The notes: a model not told the origin generated them from the sequence alone. A stretch of DNA of 52,532 nucleotides from Aeromicrobium sp. (GCA_014377785.1 JACMOZ010000207.1:1-52532), one strand, 5' to 3'. Counted from the stretch's first letter, positions 37,773-47,209 are shown. Made by a program: numbers and translations.

Positions 37773-38876
37773 ATGAAGTTTCCGCAGGACGTGCCGGTCC
37801 TCACCGATGGGGTCGTAACCTTGCGCGCTCATGGCGACGAGGACTTGGATCTCCTTTATGAGATGACCAGAGACCCCGAAGCATTGCGCTGGACGTCCAT
37901 ACCCTTCGACAACACGCGCGAGGACTCCCGTCACTTCATCACCCAGACCATGAAGGTCGGCTGGGAAGAGAAAAACCATCGAGGTTGGGCCATCGAAACG
38001 ACCGATGACGACGGCGTAGCAAAATTCGCCGGTAACGTCGACATCCGCGATGCGCCGATTGCCGACGTTGGTTTTGTCCTGCACCCCTGGGCACGTGGCC
38101 GGGGAGTCATGAAACGCGCACTCGAGCTCGCGTCGAATTGGGCCTTCACCGAGGGCGGCGTCGAGATCATCCATTGGCGGGCCCACGTGGGCAATACTGC
38201 GTCTCTGCGCGCGGCCTGGGCGGCCGGATTCACCCTCAACGGCATACAGCCCGGCTTCCTGTATGAACGTGGGCAAGTCCTCGATGTATGGGCCGGTCAT
38301 CTCCGGTTCGGCGACAAACCCGGACCGAAATCAACTTGGTACGACTCCCCTGTCATCGGGGCCGGCGACCTCCGGCTGCGGCCATACGGGATGGACGATC
38401 TCCCGCGCATTGTCGAAGCTTGCAACGACGAGCGATCGAAGCAATGGCTCGCGGGGCTGCCCCGGCCCTACACCGAGAAGAGCGCGCGCGAATATATCCG
38501 CAACAGCAGCTGGGACGCAGCGACAGACAACCGTGAAACTTGGGCTGTCGCCGACCGCGAAAGCGATCTGATGGTCGCCAACATCGCGATCTTCGGTATG
38601 GCAGGACTCGATCCGCTCAGCGGCGAGATCGGCTATTGGGCTCATCCGGACTCGCGTGGACGCGGTCTGATGACCGAGGCGACACGACTGGTGATCGAGC
38701 ACGCTTTCACGACCAGGAAGATGCGACGGCTCTCCTTGATGGCCGCGTCCGGCAATACCGCGAGTAATCGCGTCGCAATCAACAACGGCTTCTCGCTGGT
38801 CGGTACCGAGACCAAAGCCGAACCACTCGGCGACGGCACGTTCGCCGATATGAACGTCTACGAACTCCTGAACTGA
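37773..38876 (+). CDS. Double-domain GNAT N-acetyltransferase (RimJ/RimL-like)
   Basis: A 367-aa protein with two tandem GNAT domains. The first (about 1-175) has GVVTLRAHGDEDLDLLYEMT and VGFVLHPWARGRGVMKRALELA, the acetyl-CoA pyrophosphate loop region. The second (about 190-367) has LRLRPYGMDDLPRIVEAC, IGYWAHPDSRGRGLMTEATRLV and a C-terminal NTASNRVAINNGFSLVGT. This is the RimJ/RimL layout duplicated in one chain. Both CoA loops look intact, so both halves may be active. The acceptor substrate is unknown. Confidence 0.9.
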   Translation: MKFPQDVPVLTDGVVTLRAHGDEDLDLLYEMTRDPEALRWTSIPFDNTREDSRHFITQTMKVGWEEKNHRGWAIETTDDDGVAKFAGNVDIRDAPIADVGFVLHPWARGRGVMKRALELASNWAFTEGGVEIIHWRAHVGNTASLRAAWAAGFTLNGIQPGFLYERGQVLDVWAGHLRFGDKPGPKSTWYDSPVIGAGDLRLRPYGMDDLPRIVEACNDERSKQWLAGLPRPYTEKSAREYIRNSSWDAATDNRETWAVADRESDLMVANIAIFGMAGLDPLSGEIGYWAHPDSRGRGLMTEATRLVIEHAFTTRKMRRLSLMAASGNTASNRVAINNGFSLVGTETKAEPLGDGTFADMNVYELLN

Positions 38877-38893
38877 GCCGCCCGTGCCGGCGA

Positions 38894-39505
38894 CTATTTC
38901 CAGGCAAAAACAGGTTGCTCGAAATGGGCGACGCGGGTCGACCTTGCGTGCAGAACGACTTCGCGAAACTGATAGAGCAAAGCGCCCGTTGGAGCGTGGA
39001 TGAACGATCCGAGGAGAGGAACCTGGATGACCGGGCGATCCGACTCCGGTATGTCGATGAACCGTGGCTCGGCATCGATTTCGCTTACGGCGATGAGGTG
39101 CACGGAGGCAACTTCGTCGGGGTTGGGAACCGCCCGAAAAGGTCTGTCGGCGGCCCAGACGACGAGCGGAGTGATGCAATAACCCGAGCGGGTGACATAG
39201 TCGTCCAACACTCCCAGAATGCTGTCCGGTTCGAGCAGGATGCCGATTTCTTCGTGGAATTCACGCAGTGCTGCCACCCGCGGCGTCTCACCGGGATCGA
39301 GTCGTCCACCGGGCAGCGCCCATTGGCCCTTGTGCGAACGCAGCCGGGAACTCCTCCGGGTCAGCACAAACGCGGTCTCGCCCGGCGAACCGCCCGGAAC
39401 GAGGGCGATCGCCACGGCAGAATGGCCACGCACCTCGGCTGCCGGAACGGCCCGACGCTCGAATCCATCGAGCGCCTCGGCGACGGCATCACGGTCGAGT
39501 TTCAT
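38894..39505 (-). CDS. NUDIX hydrolase (CoA-pyrophosphatase-like)
   Basis: A pyrophosphohydrolase of about 203 aa. The Nudix box is complete: GGRLDPGETPRVAALREF followed by HEEIGI. The preceding VLTRRSSRLRSHKGQWALPGG resembles the NudL/CoA-diphosphatase group. I chose the ATG at 39505 (MKLDRDAVAEAL) because AAGGGA lies five bases upstream; the open frame extends to 39694 without homology. It is divergent from the DHA2 exporter gene. Confidence 0.9.
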   Translation of the reverse strand: MKLDRDAVAEALDGFERRAVPAAEVRGHSAVAIALVPGGSPGETAFVLTRRSSRLRSHKGQWALPGGRLDPGETPRVAALREFHEEIGILLEPDSILGVLDDYVTRSGYCITPLVVWAADRPFRAVPNPDEVASVHLIAVSEIDAEPRFIDIPESDRPVIQVPLLGSFIHAPTGALLYQFREVVLHARSTRVAHFEQPVFAWK

Positions 39506-39589
39506 AGGTCCCTTATACATGGGCACAGCTACAAGGACACAGTTTCGGACTAATTGGCTTGCACGCCACCTAGTCCTGCAATAATAATC

Positions 39590-39610
39590 GCCGAGTCCTA
39601 CTGGCTCGGC
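39590..39610. promoter_or_regulatory. Hairpin/palindrome between NUDIX and exporter genes
   Basis: GCCGAG (39590-39595) and CTCGGC (39605-39610) with a 9-base centre, in the divergent promoter region. It could be an operator or a transcript hairpin. Confidence 0.35.
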
Positions 39611-39615
39611 GCTGA

Positions 39616-39634
39616 CTTGATAGTGAACATCAAG
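39616..39634. promoter_or_regulatory. CTTGAT-N7-ATCAAG palindrome upstream of exporter gene
   Basis: Perfect 6-bp arms with a 7-base centre, 74 bp before the proposed exporter start. It is sized like an operator for a dimeric repressor. No regulator gene is adjacent, so the cognate protein is unknown. Confidence 0.4.
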
Positions 39635-39708
39635 ATCACCGAGCGGGACTGGACCAACGGTTTCCCCGCGCGGCTCACCCATAAGGCGCATCACATGAGA
39701 GACGTCCC

Positions 39709-41214
39709 ATAACCAAACACGAAGTAACTGACGCCAAAAGCGATTACAACCCCTGGCCGGCTCTTTGGGCGCTGGTGCTGGGCTTCTTCATGATCCTGGT
39801 CGATTCGACCATCGTGTCGGTCGCGACGCCAGTGATCCGGGAAGACCTCGACACCACCTACAACGCCGTGTTGTGGGTGACGAGTGCCTATTTGCTCGCC
39901 TATGCGGTGCCGCTGCTCATCACCGGCCGTCTCGGCGACCGTTTTGGTCCCAAAACTCTTTATCTGTCCGGACTCACGCTCTTCACCCTCGCCTCCCTGT
40001 GGTGCGGACTGACCGGAAGCGTCGAAATGCTTATAGTCGCGAGAATCTTCCAGGGCCTTGGCGCGTCGCTGATGACGCCGCAGACGATGGCCGTCATCAC
40101 CCGCACGTTCCCGGCCACCAACCGCGGCCAGGCCATGGCGTTGTGGGGAGCGACCGCCGGCGTGGCCACGCTGGTCGGCCCGATCCTCGGCGGCATCCTG
40201 ATCGACACGGCTGGCTGGCAATGGATCTTCTTCATCAACGTGCCAATCGGCATCCTCGCGTTTTACCTGTGTTGGAAACTCGTTCCCTCGCTCGAGACGC
40301 ATTCACACAGTTTCGACTTGGTCGGCGTTGCCCTCAGCGCCATCGCCATGTTCTGCATAGTCTTCGGAGTCCAGGAAGGCGAGAAATACGACTGGGGCCA
40401 CATGACCGGCATCATCTCCGTGCCGGCGCTGATTGTGTTCGGACTCATCGTGCTGGCGGTCTTCATTTACTGGCAGTCGCGCATCAAAACCGAACCCCTC
40501 GTTCCGCTGAGCATCTTCAAGGACCGCAACTTCTCCCTCGCCAACGTGGCAATCACCACTGTCGGCTTCGCGATCACCGCGATGGCGTTTCCGTTCTTCC
40601 TGTATGCCCAGGAAGTCCGCGGACTCAGTGCCACCAAAGGTGCCTTGTTCCTGGTGCCAATGGCCGTCCTGTCGGGAGTATTGGCCCCATGGGTCGGCAA
40701 AATGGTCGACCGCATCCATCCCCGTACGATCACCGCCTTCGGCCTCGCGACCGGCTCGGCCTCGATGTTCTGGCTGAGCTATGAAATGACGCCGGACAGC
40801 AAGGCATGGCAAATCCTGTTGCCGATGGCGCTTCTCGGTGTGGCAAATGCGTTTATGTGGTCGCCACTCGGCGCAACGGCGACAAGGAATCTGCCGCTGG
40901 CCCAGGCCGGTGCGGGCGCCGGCATCTACAACACCACCCGCCAGGTCGGTGCCGTGCTCGGCAGTGCCGGCGTCGCGGCCCTTATCCAGGCCAGGTTGAC
41001 GGCCAATCTGCCCGGACTCAACACCGGCGGCGGTGCGGGCGGTCAAACCGGTCAGAAATTGCCGCCCGCAATTGCCGATCAATTCAGCAGTGCCATGGCT
41101 CAATCGGTGCTGTTGCCCGCGAGCGTGCTCCTGATCGGGTTGATCGCCGCTCTCGCCTTCGCCCGCCCCGACCATGTGGCGCCGCGTCGTTCGACGAAGA
41201 TCGACGCCACGTAG
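39709..41214 (+). CDS. DHA2-family (EmrB/QacA, 14-TM) MFS exporter, unusual start
   Basis: A drug/proton antiporter of about 500 aa with 14 predicted helices. The first helix motif is LVDSTIVSVATPVIREDL (motif D1 of DHA2), followed by GRLGDRFGPKTLYLSGL (motif A) and RIFQGLGASLMTPQTM (motif C-like). The homologous reading continues upstream of the first canonical codon (GTG at 39775), giving TDAKSDYNPWPALWALVLGFF, up to an in-frame TAA near 39671. The only plausible initiator there is ATA at 39709 (ITKHEVTDAK), 7 bases after GAGAG. Starting at 39775 would cut helix 1. Confidence 0.85.
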   Translation: MTKHEVTDAKSDYNPWPALWALVLGFFMILVDSTIVSVATPVIREDLDTTYNAVLWVTSAYLLAYAVPLLITGRLGDRFGPKTLYLSGLTLFTLASLWCGLTGSVEMLIVARIFQGLGASLMTPQTMAVITRTFPATNRGQAMALWGATAGVATLVGPILGGILIDTAGWQWIFFINVPIGILAFYLCWKLVPSLETHSHSFDLVGVALSAIAMFCIVFGVQEGEKYDWGHMTGIISVPALIVFGLIVLAVFIYWQSRIKTEPLVPLSIFKDRNFSLANVAITTVGFAITAMAFPFFLYAQEVRGLSATKGALFLVPMAVLSGVLAPWVGKMVDRIHPRTITAFGLATGSASMFWLSYEMTPDSKAWQILLPMALLGVANAFMWSPLGATATRNLPLAQAGAGAGIYNTTRQVGAVLGSAGVAALIQARLTANLPGLNTGGGAGGQTGQKLPPAIADQFSSAMAQSVLLPASVLLIGLIAALAFARPDHVAPRRSTKIDAT

Positions 41215-41244
41215 CCCTCGCTGGTCGAGGTGCAGATCCGCCCC

Positions 41245-41307
41245 CAAGATGTGGGCAGTTTCCTAGGGTCCGCCAGCCAGCAACCCCCTGTAAGCGCCCA
41301 CATCTTG
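41245..41307. repeat. Long inverted repeat after the DHA2 exporter gene
   Basis: CAAGATGTGGGC (41245-41256) and GCCCACATCTTG (41296-41307) are perfect 12-bp arms with a 39-base interior; similarity continues weakly inward (TT and GGG blocks). It lies 30 bp past the exporter stop, so it may act as a terminator or be a mobile-type palindromic unit. Confidence 0.65.
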
Positions 41308-41369
41308 CCCCTTGGCTTTGCGGCTTGGCGGCGATGTGGCCATCGGGCTTTACCGCCCCTTCTCAGCAA

Positions 41370-41386
41370 TTGAGATCATGTCTCAA
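41370..41386. promoter_or_regulatory. Operator-like palindrome upstream of the sulfate importer operon
   Basis: TTGAGATCATGTCTCAA, perfect 6-bp arms with a 5-base centre, 88 bp before the start of the sulfate-binding protein gene. Its position and symmetry fit a sulfur-responsive repressor or activator site; the regulator is not in the window. Confidence 0.5.
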
Positions 41387-41474
41387 CATTCGGGCAGGTG
41401 AATTCCTCTGCAGAATCGCGTTTACGTTTGTGATCGGAGCACGCAAGATGGCGTGCCGGGACCGGAGGCGGATC

Positions 41475-42506
41475 ATGAATACTCTTACCCGCAAACGACT
41501 TGCAGCGGCTGTCGCACTCACGATGAGTGCAGCGGTATTCTCGGCCTGCGCCCCGTCCGCAGGCGCTTCGGCCTCTTCGCTCTCCCTCGTCGCCTTCTCT
41601 GCGCCGAAAGCCGGAAACGCCGACGCCGAGAAGGCATTCGTCAAGACCGATGCCGGCAAGGGCATCACCTGGAAAGAGTCCTACGGCGCTTCGGGCGACC
41701 AGAGCCGCGCTGTGGTCAGCGGGCTGAAGGCCGATTACGTTCACTTCTCCACCACTCCCGACGTGACCCGTCTGGTCGATGACGGCCTCGTCGCGAAGGA
41801 CTGGGATCAGGGTACGAACAAGGGCATCGTGACCACCTCCGTCGTTGCGCTCGTGGTCCGCAAGGGCAACCCTAAGGACATCCATGACTGGGCAGACCTG
41901 ATCAAGCCGGGCGTCGGGATCGTCACCCCGAACCCCGGGTCCTCGGGATCGGCACGCTGGAACATCCTCGGCGCCTACGAGTCCGTCATCGCCAACGGCG
42001 GTTCCGAGGCCGATGCCAAGGAATACCTGGCGAAGTTCTTCAAAAACGTCAAGGCCCTCCCGGGCAGTGGCCGCGACGCCACGACAGCCTTTCAGGGCGG
42101 CACCGGCGATGTCCTCATCTCGTATGAGAACGAAGCCATTTTTGCCCGCCAGAGCGGCGAAGACATCGACTATGTCGTCCCCAGGGAGAATCTGCTGATT
42201 GAAAACCCGGCAGCCGTCACCACGACGGCCAATCCGGTGGCCAGGAAGTTCCTCGACTTCGTCCTGAGTCCTGCGGGCCAGGAGGAATACGTCAAGGTGG
42301 GTTTCCGTCCGCTCGCCTCGGTCAAGGGCGTCACGATCGGCACCGTCAAGGGAGCCAATGACCCGGCGAACCCGTTCCCGACGCCGAGCAAACTGTTCAC
42401 GATCGACAAGAACTTCGGCGGCTGGGAAGCCGTCAACAAAACGTTCTTCGACGAGAAGACCGGCATCGTGACGAAGATCCTTCAGGAGACCGGCAAATCT
42501 TCGTGA
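41475..42506 (+). CDS. sbp: Sulfate/thiosulfate-binding lipoprotein
   Basis: An extracytoplasmic sulfate-binding protein of about 343 aa. The signal peptide MNTLTRKRLAAAVALTMSAA ends at a lipobox FSAC with lipid-modified Cys25. Family segments: SLVAFSAPKAGNADAEKAF, WKESYGASGDQSRAV, VHFSTTPDVTRLVDDGLV, TPNPGSSGSARWN with the anion-binding Ser/Gly run, and GTGDVLISYENEAIF. It starts at the ATG at 41475 after GGAGGCG. It overlaps cysT by GTGA and leads the sbp-cysT-cysW-cysA operon. Confidence 0.94.
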   Translation: MNTLTRKRLAAAVALTMSAAVFSACAPSAGASASSLSLVAFSAPKAGNADAEKAFVKTDAGKGITWKESYGASGDQSRAVVSGLKADYVHFSTTPDVTRLVDDGLVAKDWDQGTNKGIVTTSVVALVVRKGNPKDIHDWADLIKPGVGIVTPNPGSSGSARWNILGAYESVIANGGSEADAKEYLAKFFKNVKALPGSGRDATTAFQGGTGDVLISYENEAIFARQSGEDIDYVVPRENLLIENPAAVTTTANPVARKFLDFVLSPAGQEEYVKVGFRPLASVKGVTIGTVKGANDPANPFPTPSKLFTIDKNFGGWEAVNKTFFDEKTGIVTKILQETGKSS

Positions 42507-43348
42507 CCTCAACGACGATCACGGTCCCTGGGGCGGCGCGAAAGCGTCGCCCCAGGGCTGCGACGTCTCTGACGCGATCTTCGGGCCTCGGCCTCGGCAT
42601 CGCGCTCACCTGGTTCAGCCTTCTCGTGCTCATTCCGCTGTGCCTGATCATCGTGCAGGCGAGCAAGGGCGGTTGGAGCGTCTACGCCGACACCCTCAGC
42701 AATCCCCAAACCGCCGCCGCGCTCAGGCTCACGGTCGGTCAGTCTCTCATTGTGACGGCCGTCAACGTCGTGTTCGGCACGCTCATCGCCTGGGTCCTCG
42801 TACGCGATGACTTCCCCGGCAAGCGCGTCCTCGAAGTCATCATCGACATCCCCTTCGCGTTGCCGACAATCGTTGCCGGCCTCGTTCTCCTCAGCCTCTA
42901 TGGGCCCAAGAGTCCTCTCGGTGTCAACGTCGCCAACACCGAGCGGTCGGTGTTCCTCGCGCTCCTGTTCGTCACCCTCCCGTTCGTTGTCCGCACCGTC
43001 CAGCCGGTCTTGCTCGAACTCGAATCCGACGTCGAAGAAGCCGCCGCGTCGCTTGGCGCCAGCAGATACACCACGTTCCGGCGCATCATCCTGCCCAGCC
43101 TTGCTCCCGCGATCACGGCCGGCGCCGCCCTGTCCTTCGCCCGCGGCATCAGCGAATACGGTTCGCTCGTACTCCTCTCGGGTAACCTCCCGCTCAAGAC
43201 CGAAGTCGCCTCGGTGCGCATCCTCACCTACATCGAGGGCGGTAACGTGGCCGCCGCAGCCGCCGTCGCTTCCCTGCTCCTCGTCGTCGCGTTGATCGCG
43301 ATCGTCATCCTCGACATCGTTTCCCGCGCGGTCGCCCGTCGTGGCTAG
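42503..43348 (+). CDS. cysT: Sulfate ABC transporter permease CysT/CysU
   Basis: A 281-aa inner-membrane permease with six helices. The N-terminal LGLGIALTWFSLLVLIPLCLIIVQASKGGW and the EAA coupling loop EAAASLGASRYTTFRRIILPSLAPAI are typical of CysT. DIPFALPTIVAGLVLLSLYG also matches. The GTG start at 42503 overlaps the binding-protein stop. It forms a heterodimer with CysW. Confidence 0.95.
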   Translation: MTSTTITVPGAARKRRPRAATSLTRSSGLGLGIALTWFSLLVLIPLCLIIVQASKGGWSVYADTLSNPQTAAALRLTVGQSLIVTAVNVVFGTLIAWVLVRDDFPGKRVLEVIIDIPFALPTIVAGLVLLSLYGPKSPLGVNVANTERSVFLALLFVTLPFVVRTVQPVLLELESDVEEAAASLGASRYTTFRRIILPSLAPAITAGAALSFARGISEYGSLVLLSGNLPLKTEVASVRILTYIEGGNVAAAAAVASLLLVVALIAIVILDIVSRAVARRG

Positions 43349-44165
43349 CCGTAACCGCGGGACCCCGGGCACGTATGTCCGTCGCAGCCTCGTCCTCGGA
43401 TACCTGTTCTTCCTCGTCGCCTGGCCGGTCGCCCTCGTCGTACAACACACTTTCGCCGGCGGCCTCACCAATCTCCAGACCGCCCTGAGCGATCCGATCG
43501 TCACCCACGCCCTCAGCCTCACCGTGTATGTCGCCCTCTGGGCTGTCGCCATCAACACCGTTTTCGGCGTCGGAATCTCCTTGTTGCTGGTCCGCTATAC
43601 GTTTCCGGGACACCGCATCCTGTCCGCCCTCATCGACTTGCCGTTGTCGGTCTCCCCCGTTGTCGTCGGCCTCGCGCTCTTGCTCGCTTACGGAAGCAAT
43701 GGCGGACTGTTCGGGCCGACCCTTGAGAATGCCGGTTTCCAGATCATCTTCGCGACCCCGGGCATCATCCTGGCAACCGCATTCGTGAGCCTGCCGCTGG
43801 TGATCCGCGAGATCGTCCCGGTCCTGCAGGAAATCGGGACCGAACAGGAACAGGCGGCCCGCAGTCTGGGTGCCGGCCCATGGCAGTCGTTCAGGCGCAT
43901 CACGTTGCCGTCGATCCGCTGGGCGCTCGTCTATGGCGTGGTGCTGAGTCTGGCGCGTGCCCTCGGCGAATTCGGTGCCGTCAAGATCGTGTCGGGCAAC
44001 ATCGCCAATCAGACTCAGACCGCGACCCTCGTCGTCGAGCAGAAGTATCAGGATTTCGAACAGGGCAGCGCCTACGCGACGTCATTCCTGCTTGCCTTCA
44101 TCGCCGTCGCGGCGCTCGTCGTCGTGACCATCATTCGACCCAAGGAGAACTCCGATGGGAATTGA
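43341..44165 (+). CDS. cysW: Sulfate ABC transporter permease CysW
   Basis: A 274-aa permease with six helices, second of the pair. Characteristic are [40 protein letters not shown], the EAA-like loop [20 protein letters not shown] and [15 protein letters not shown]. The start is the GTG at 43341, within the last 8 bp of cysT, so translation is coupled. Its end overlaps cysA by 11 bp. Confidence 0.95.
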   Translation: MASRNRGTPGTYVRRSLVLGYLFFLVAWPVALVVQHTFAGGLTNLQTALSDPIVTHALSLTVYVALWAVAINTVFGVGISLLLVRYTFPGHRILSALIDLPLSVSPVVVGLALLLAYGSNGGLFGPTLENAGFQIIFATPGIILATAFVSLPLVIREIVPVLQEIGTEQEQAARSLGAGPWQSFRRITLPSIRWALVYGVVLSLARALGEFGAVKIVSGNIANQTQTATLVVEQKYQDFEQGSAYATSFLLAFIAVAALVVVTIIRPKENSDGN

Positions 44166-45126
44166 GATTCGCGGCATCAACAAGAAGTTCGGCGATTTCG
44201 TCGCGCTGGAGAATGTCAATCTGAGCATTCCCAGCGGCCAGCTGACCGCCTTGCTCGGACCAAGCGGCGGCGGCAAGTCCACTCTCCTGCGCATTGTCGC
44301 GGGCCTGGAAACCTCCGACAGCGGGAATGTCGAGATCGAGGGCAACGACACCACCAATATTCCGGCCCAAAAACGCAACGTCGGCTTCGTTTTCCAGCAC
44401 TATGCGGCCTTCAAACACATGAATGTCGAAAAGAACATTGCGTTCGGTCTCGAGATCCGCAAGCGTCCCAAAGATGAGATAAAAGATCGGGTTCAGGAAC
44501 TTCTCAAGCTCGTACACCTCGAGCAGTTCGCCCACCGCCTGCCTTCACAACTCTCCGGCGGCCAGCGCCAACGTATGGCGCTCGCCCGCGCCCTCGCGAT
44601 CGAACCGAGCGTGCTCCTGCTCGATGAGCCGTTCGGTGCCCTCGATGCAAAAGTCCGCAAGGAACTGCGTAGCTGGTTGCGGCGACTCCACGACGAAGTC
44701 CACGTGACGACCGTCTTCGTCACCCACGATCAGGAAGAAGCTCTCGAAGTCTCCGACAGCATTGTTGTCATCAACGAAGGGCGGATCGAACAAGTCGGCA
44801 CGCCCGATGAGTTGTATGACGAACCCGCGAGCGATTTTGTCCTGAGTTTCCTCGGCCCCGTGACGCGCCTGGGCGATCATCTGATCCGGCCGCACGACAT
44901 CGCCATTTCCCGTTATGAGCATGCTGCGACAGCGAACGGTCCGATCACGCGCTGGACCCGCGTCGGACTCGAAATTCGCCTCGAGGTCACACCCGACGAC
45001 GTGCTGCATCCCGAACCGGTGCAAGTGGTCGTCACACGGGCAGAGGCAAGGGCTTTGGGTCTGCACCCGGGCGACCGGGTGTGGTTGCGCCCGCAAGTCG
45101 GCGCGCTGATGACGCCTCCGCACTGA
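44155..45126 (+). CDS. cysA: Sulfate ABC transporter ATP-binding protein CysA
   Basis: A 323-aa ATPase powering sulfate/thiosulfate uptake. Walker A is [13 protein letters not shown], the Q-loop [13 protein letters not shown], the signature [15 protein letters not shown], Walker [13 protein letters not shown] and the switch His [10 protein letters not shown]. The C-terminal domain ([19 protein letters not shown]) is the CysA TRAP-like/TOBE region. An AAGGAG site lies upstream of the ATG in the end of cysW. It completes the operon. Confidence 0.96.
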   Translation: MGIEIRGINKKFGDFVALENVNLSIPSGQLTALLGPSGGGKSTLLRIVAGLETSDSGNVEIEGNDTTNIPAQKRNVGFVFQHYAAFKHMNVEKNIAFGLEIRKRPKDEIKDRVQELLKLVHLEQFAHRLPSQLSGGQRQRMALARALAIEPSVLLLDEPFGALDAKVRKELRSWLRRLHDEVHVTTVFVTHDQEEALEVSDSIVVINEGRIEQVGTPDELYDEPASDFVLSFLGPVTRLGDHLIRPHDIAISRYEHAATANGPITRWTRVGLEIRLEVTPDDVLHPEPVQVVVTRAEARALGLHPGDRVWLRPQVGALMTPPH

Positions 45127-45161
45127 ACCCTGCTGAACAAACTCGGGGATTGTCGATTCGC

Positions 45162-45839
45162 TCAGATCTCGGCGCGGTCGATTTTCGAGTGGAACCGCTG
45201 ACCGACGACACCGCCGAGATACGCCGTGAGGAGCGTGCCAACCAAGACCGCAGCCAGGGTAATGATGCCGCCCTGGCTGAGGGTGCTGTCGGGGATGGGG
45301 ATCGACGGCAGATTGACCCGCTCGAAGATGTTGTATTGGGATCCGAACACGCCACCCACGACGACAACGATGATCGTGATGACGAGTCCAAGGAACCAGA
45401 CCCCGATACCTTGGCGGGCTCCATCAAAGCGTGCGAGTCGGCCGGCGACATAGCCGCCTGCGAAGTAGCCGATCATCAGAATCACCAGAATGGCGACGGC
45501 TGCGGACAATCCGATGTTGTCTGCCTGCATCTGCGCCTGAGCCTTCGTGACGTCCAGGGATGATCCGACGCCGCTGGCGATGGCGCTGACGATCCCGACC
45601 AACAAAATGGTCATGGCGACCGAGATGAGCCAGCCGTAAAACACGGCGCCGCCTTTGAGTCCGCCGAACTCCGAACGGCGGTATTCGAGTTGATCGTGTT
45701 CAGTCGGCCTGGCACGGTGGTCTTCGCTCGTATGTCCCGACTCATTTCCCGCGGGTCCGACTCGCTCGTCGCCCGGCGCATCAACCGTCCGATTCGATTT
45801 CCTGGTTTCGCGGTCCGACCTATTCTTGAGTCCGAACAT
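45162..45839 (-). CDS. Four-helix membrane protein of unknown function
   Basis: A 225-aa protein with a charged, probably disordered N-terminus (about 1-60, rich in Arg, Glu, Asp and Gly) and four hydrophobic segments, including AVFYGWLISVAMTILLVGIV, AAVAILVILMIGYFAGGYVA and GVWFLGLVITIIVVVVGGVF. FAGGYVAGRLARFDGARQG is reminiscent of small TIGR04086/YrzE-like membrane proteins, but I am not sure of the family. No catalytic residues are evident. Confidence 0.75.
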   Translation of the reverse strand: MFGLKNRSDRETRKSNRTVDAPGDERVGPAGNESGHTSEDHRARPTEHDQLEYRRSEFGGLKGGAVFYGWLISVAMTILLVGIVSAIASGVGSSLDVTKAQAQMQADNIGLSAAVAILVILMIGYFAGGYVAGRLARFDGARQGIGVWFLGLVITIIVVVVGGVFGSQYNIFERVNLPSIPIPDSTLSQGGIITLAAVLVGTLLTAYLGGVVGQRFHSKIDRAEI

Positions 45840-45911
45840 CAGATTGCTCCGATCTGCGTCGACAAACCCTCGTGGGGGTACTTGCTACAGCGTTACCCAC
45901 ACCCGAAGATG

Positions 45912-47150
45912 TCAAACAAACTGGGGCTCACGGTCCAAGCTTGAGGGACTGTGATCTTCTGTGTGCCGGTGCTGGTGCCAGATCGACGCACCGAAGATCG
46001 CAAGGCCGCCGAGAGCCAGGCCCACACCGACCGCACTCGGGGCGCGGTAGCCGTAACCGGCCCCAATGACGATTGAGCCGAGCAACGCTCCCAGCCCATT
46101 GGCGACGTTGAGTGCCGAGTGGTTGAGCGCAGCCCCGAGCATCTGCGCGTCTCCGGCAGCGTGCATGAGTCGGATCTGCAGACAGAGGGCGATGACCGAA
46201 CCGACGGCCCCGACCAGGAACACCAGCAGCAAGGCCGGAACGACATACGAGGCGACGACGACGAAAAGCGCAAGAACAACTGCCATCGCGATGAATCCAC
46301 CGAGCACGGACTTCTGCACATCCCAATCAGCGAGGCGTCCGGCGAGCCAAGTGCCAATGACCGAGCCGAGACCGTAGGCGAAGAGGAACACCCAGACGAA
46401 AGTGCTCGCCAATTGCGTGACATCGGTGATTGTCGGCGCTATGTAGCTGTACATCGCGAAAATGCCGCCGAAGCCGATCATGCCGGTCGCCACGGCGTAC
46501 AGGACCTGCGGCCGCTTCAGCGCAGAGAGTTCTCTGCGAACGGAAGCCTCGTGGTTGCCCGGACTGTGCGGAACGAAAAGCCATATGGCGACGGCAGTCA
46601 GAATAGTGATGCCGAGGACCAACCAGTAGGCGCTACGCCAGCCGAGATTTTGGCCGAGAACGGTTGACGCCGGAACCCCGACAACCGTGGCGACGGAAAG
46701 TCCGAGCATCACCGAACTGACGGCGCGGCCGCGGAACTCGGGTGCAACCAGGGAGGCCGCGATGAGCGAGGCGACGCCGAAGTAGGCGCCGTGAGGCAGG
46801 CCGGCGAGGAAGCGGGCGATCATCACTGGCCAGTAACCGCTGGCCAGCGCCGTGATCGCATTGCCGAAGCCCAGTGCCAGCACAAGGCCGATGGCGAGTT
46901 CGCGTTTGGGCAGATGGGCGCCGATGGACACGATCACCGGCGCACCGACAACGACGCCAAGAGCATAAGCGCTGATGATGTGCCCGGTCGTCGGGATGTC
47001 CTGGCCGATGCCCTTCGCGATCTCGGGCAACAACCCCATCGTGACGAATTCGGTCGTGCCGATGGCAAATCCACCGAGCGCCAGAGCGGTCAGGGCAAGG
47101 GTCACGTGCTTGGTGCGCATACGCGGCAGCACTGTTTCGACGATAGTCAC
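45912..47150 (-). CDS. MFS exporter (DHA1, AraJ/Cmx-like)
   Basis: A 412-aa major-facilitator protein with twelve helices, of the DHA1 group related to AraJ and chloramphenicol exporters. It begins LALTALALGGFAIGTTEFVTMGLLPEIA, very typical of this group, with ISAYALGVVVGAPVI and ARFLAGLPHGAYFGVASLIA following. The frame opens with a GTG at 47150; an ATG ten codons later (47120) is the alternative, and neither has a clear ribosome-binding site. The substrate is unknown. Confidence 0.9.
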   Translation of the reverse strand: MTIVETVLPRMRTKHVTLALTALALGGFAIGTTEFVTMGLLPEIAKGIGQDIPTTGHIISAYALGVVVGAPVIVSIGAHLPKRELAIGLVLALGFGNAITALASGYWPVMIARFLAGLPHGAYFGVASLIAASLVAPEFRGRAVSSVMLGLSVATVVGVPASTVLGQNLGWRSAYWLVLGITILTAVAIWLFVPHSPGNHEASVRRELSALKRPQVLYAVATGMIGFGGIFAMYSYIAPTITDVTQLASTFVWVFLFAYGLGSVIGTWLAGRLADWDVQKSVLGGFIAMAVVLALFVVVASYVVPALLLVFLVGAVGSVIALCLQIRLMHAAGDAQMLGAALNHSALNVANGLGALLGSIVIGAGYGYRAPSAVGVGLALGGLAIFGASIWHQHRHTEDHSPSSLDREPQFV

Positions 47151-47209
47151 TACAGGGACAAGCCGAGGTAACCCTCAGCTATTCCGCACGTGTGCGAGGT
47201 CATACGAAG

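Noticed and set aside
40806-41474. In-frame extension of the sulfate-binding protein gene into the MFS gene
   Set aside because: The extension lies in another frame of the exporter and lacks similarity; a signal peptide with lipobox starts cleanly at 41475.
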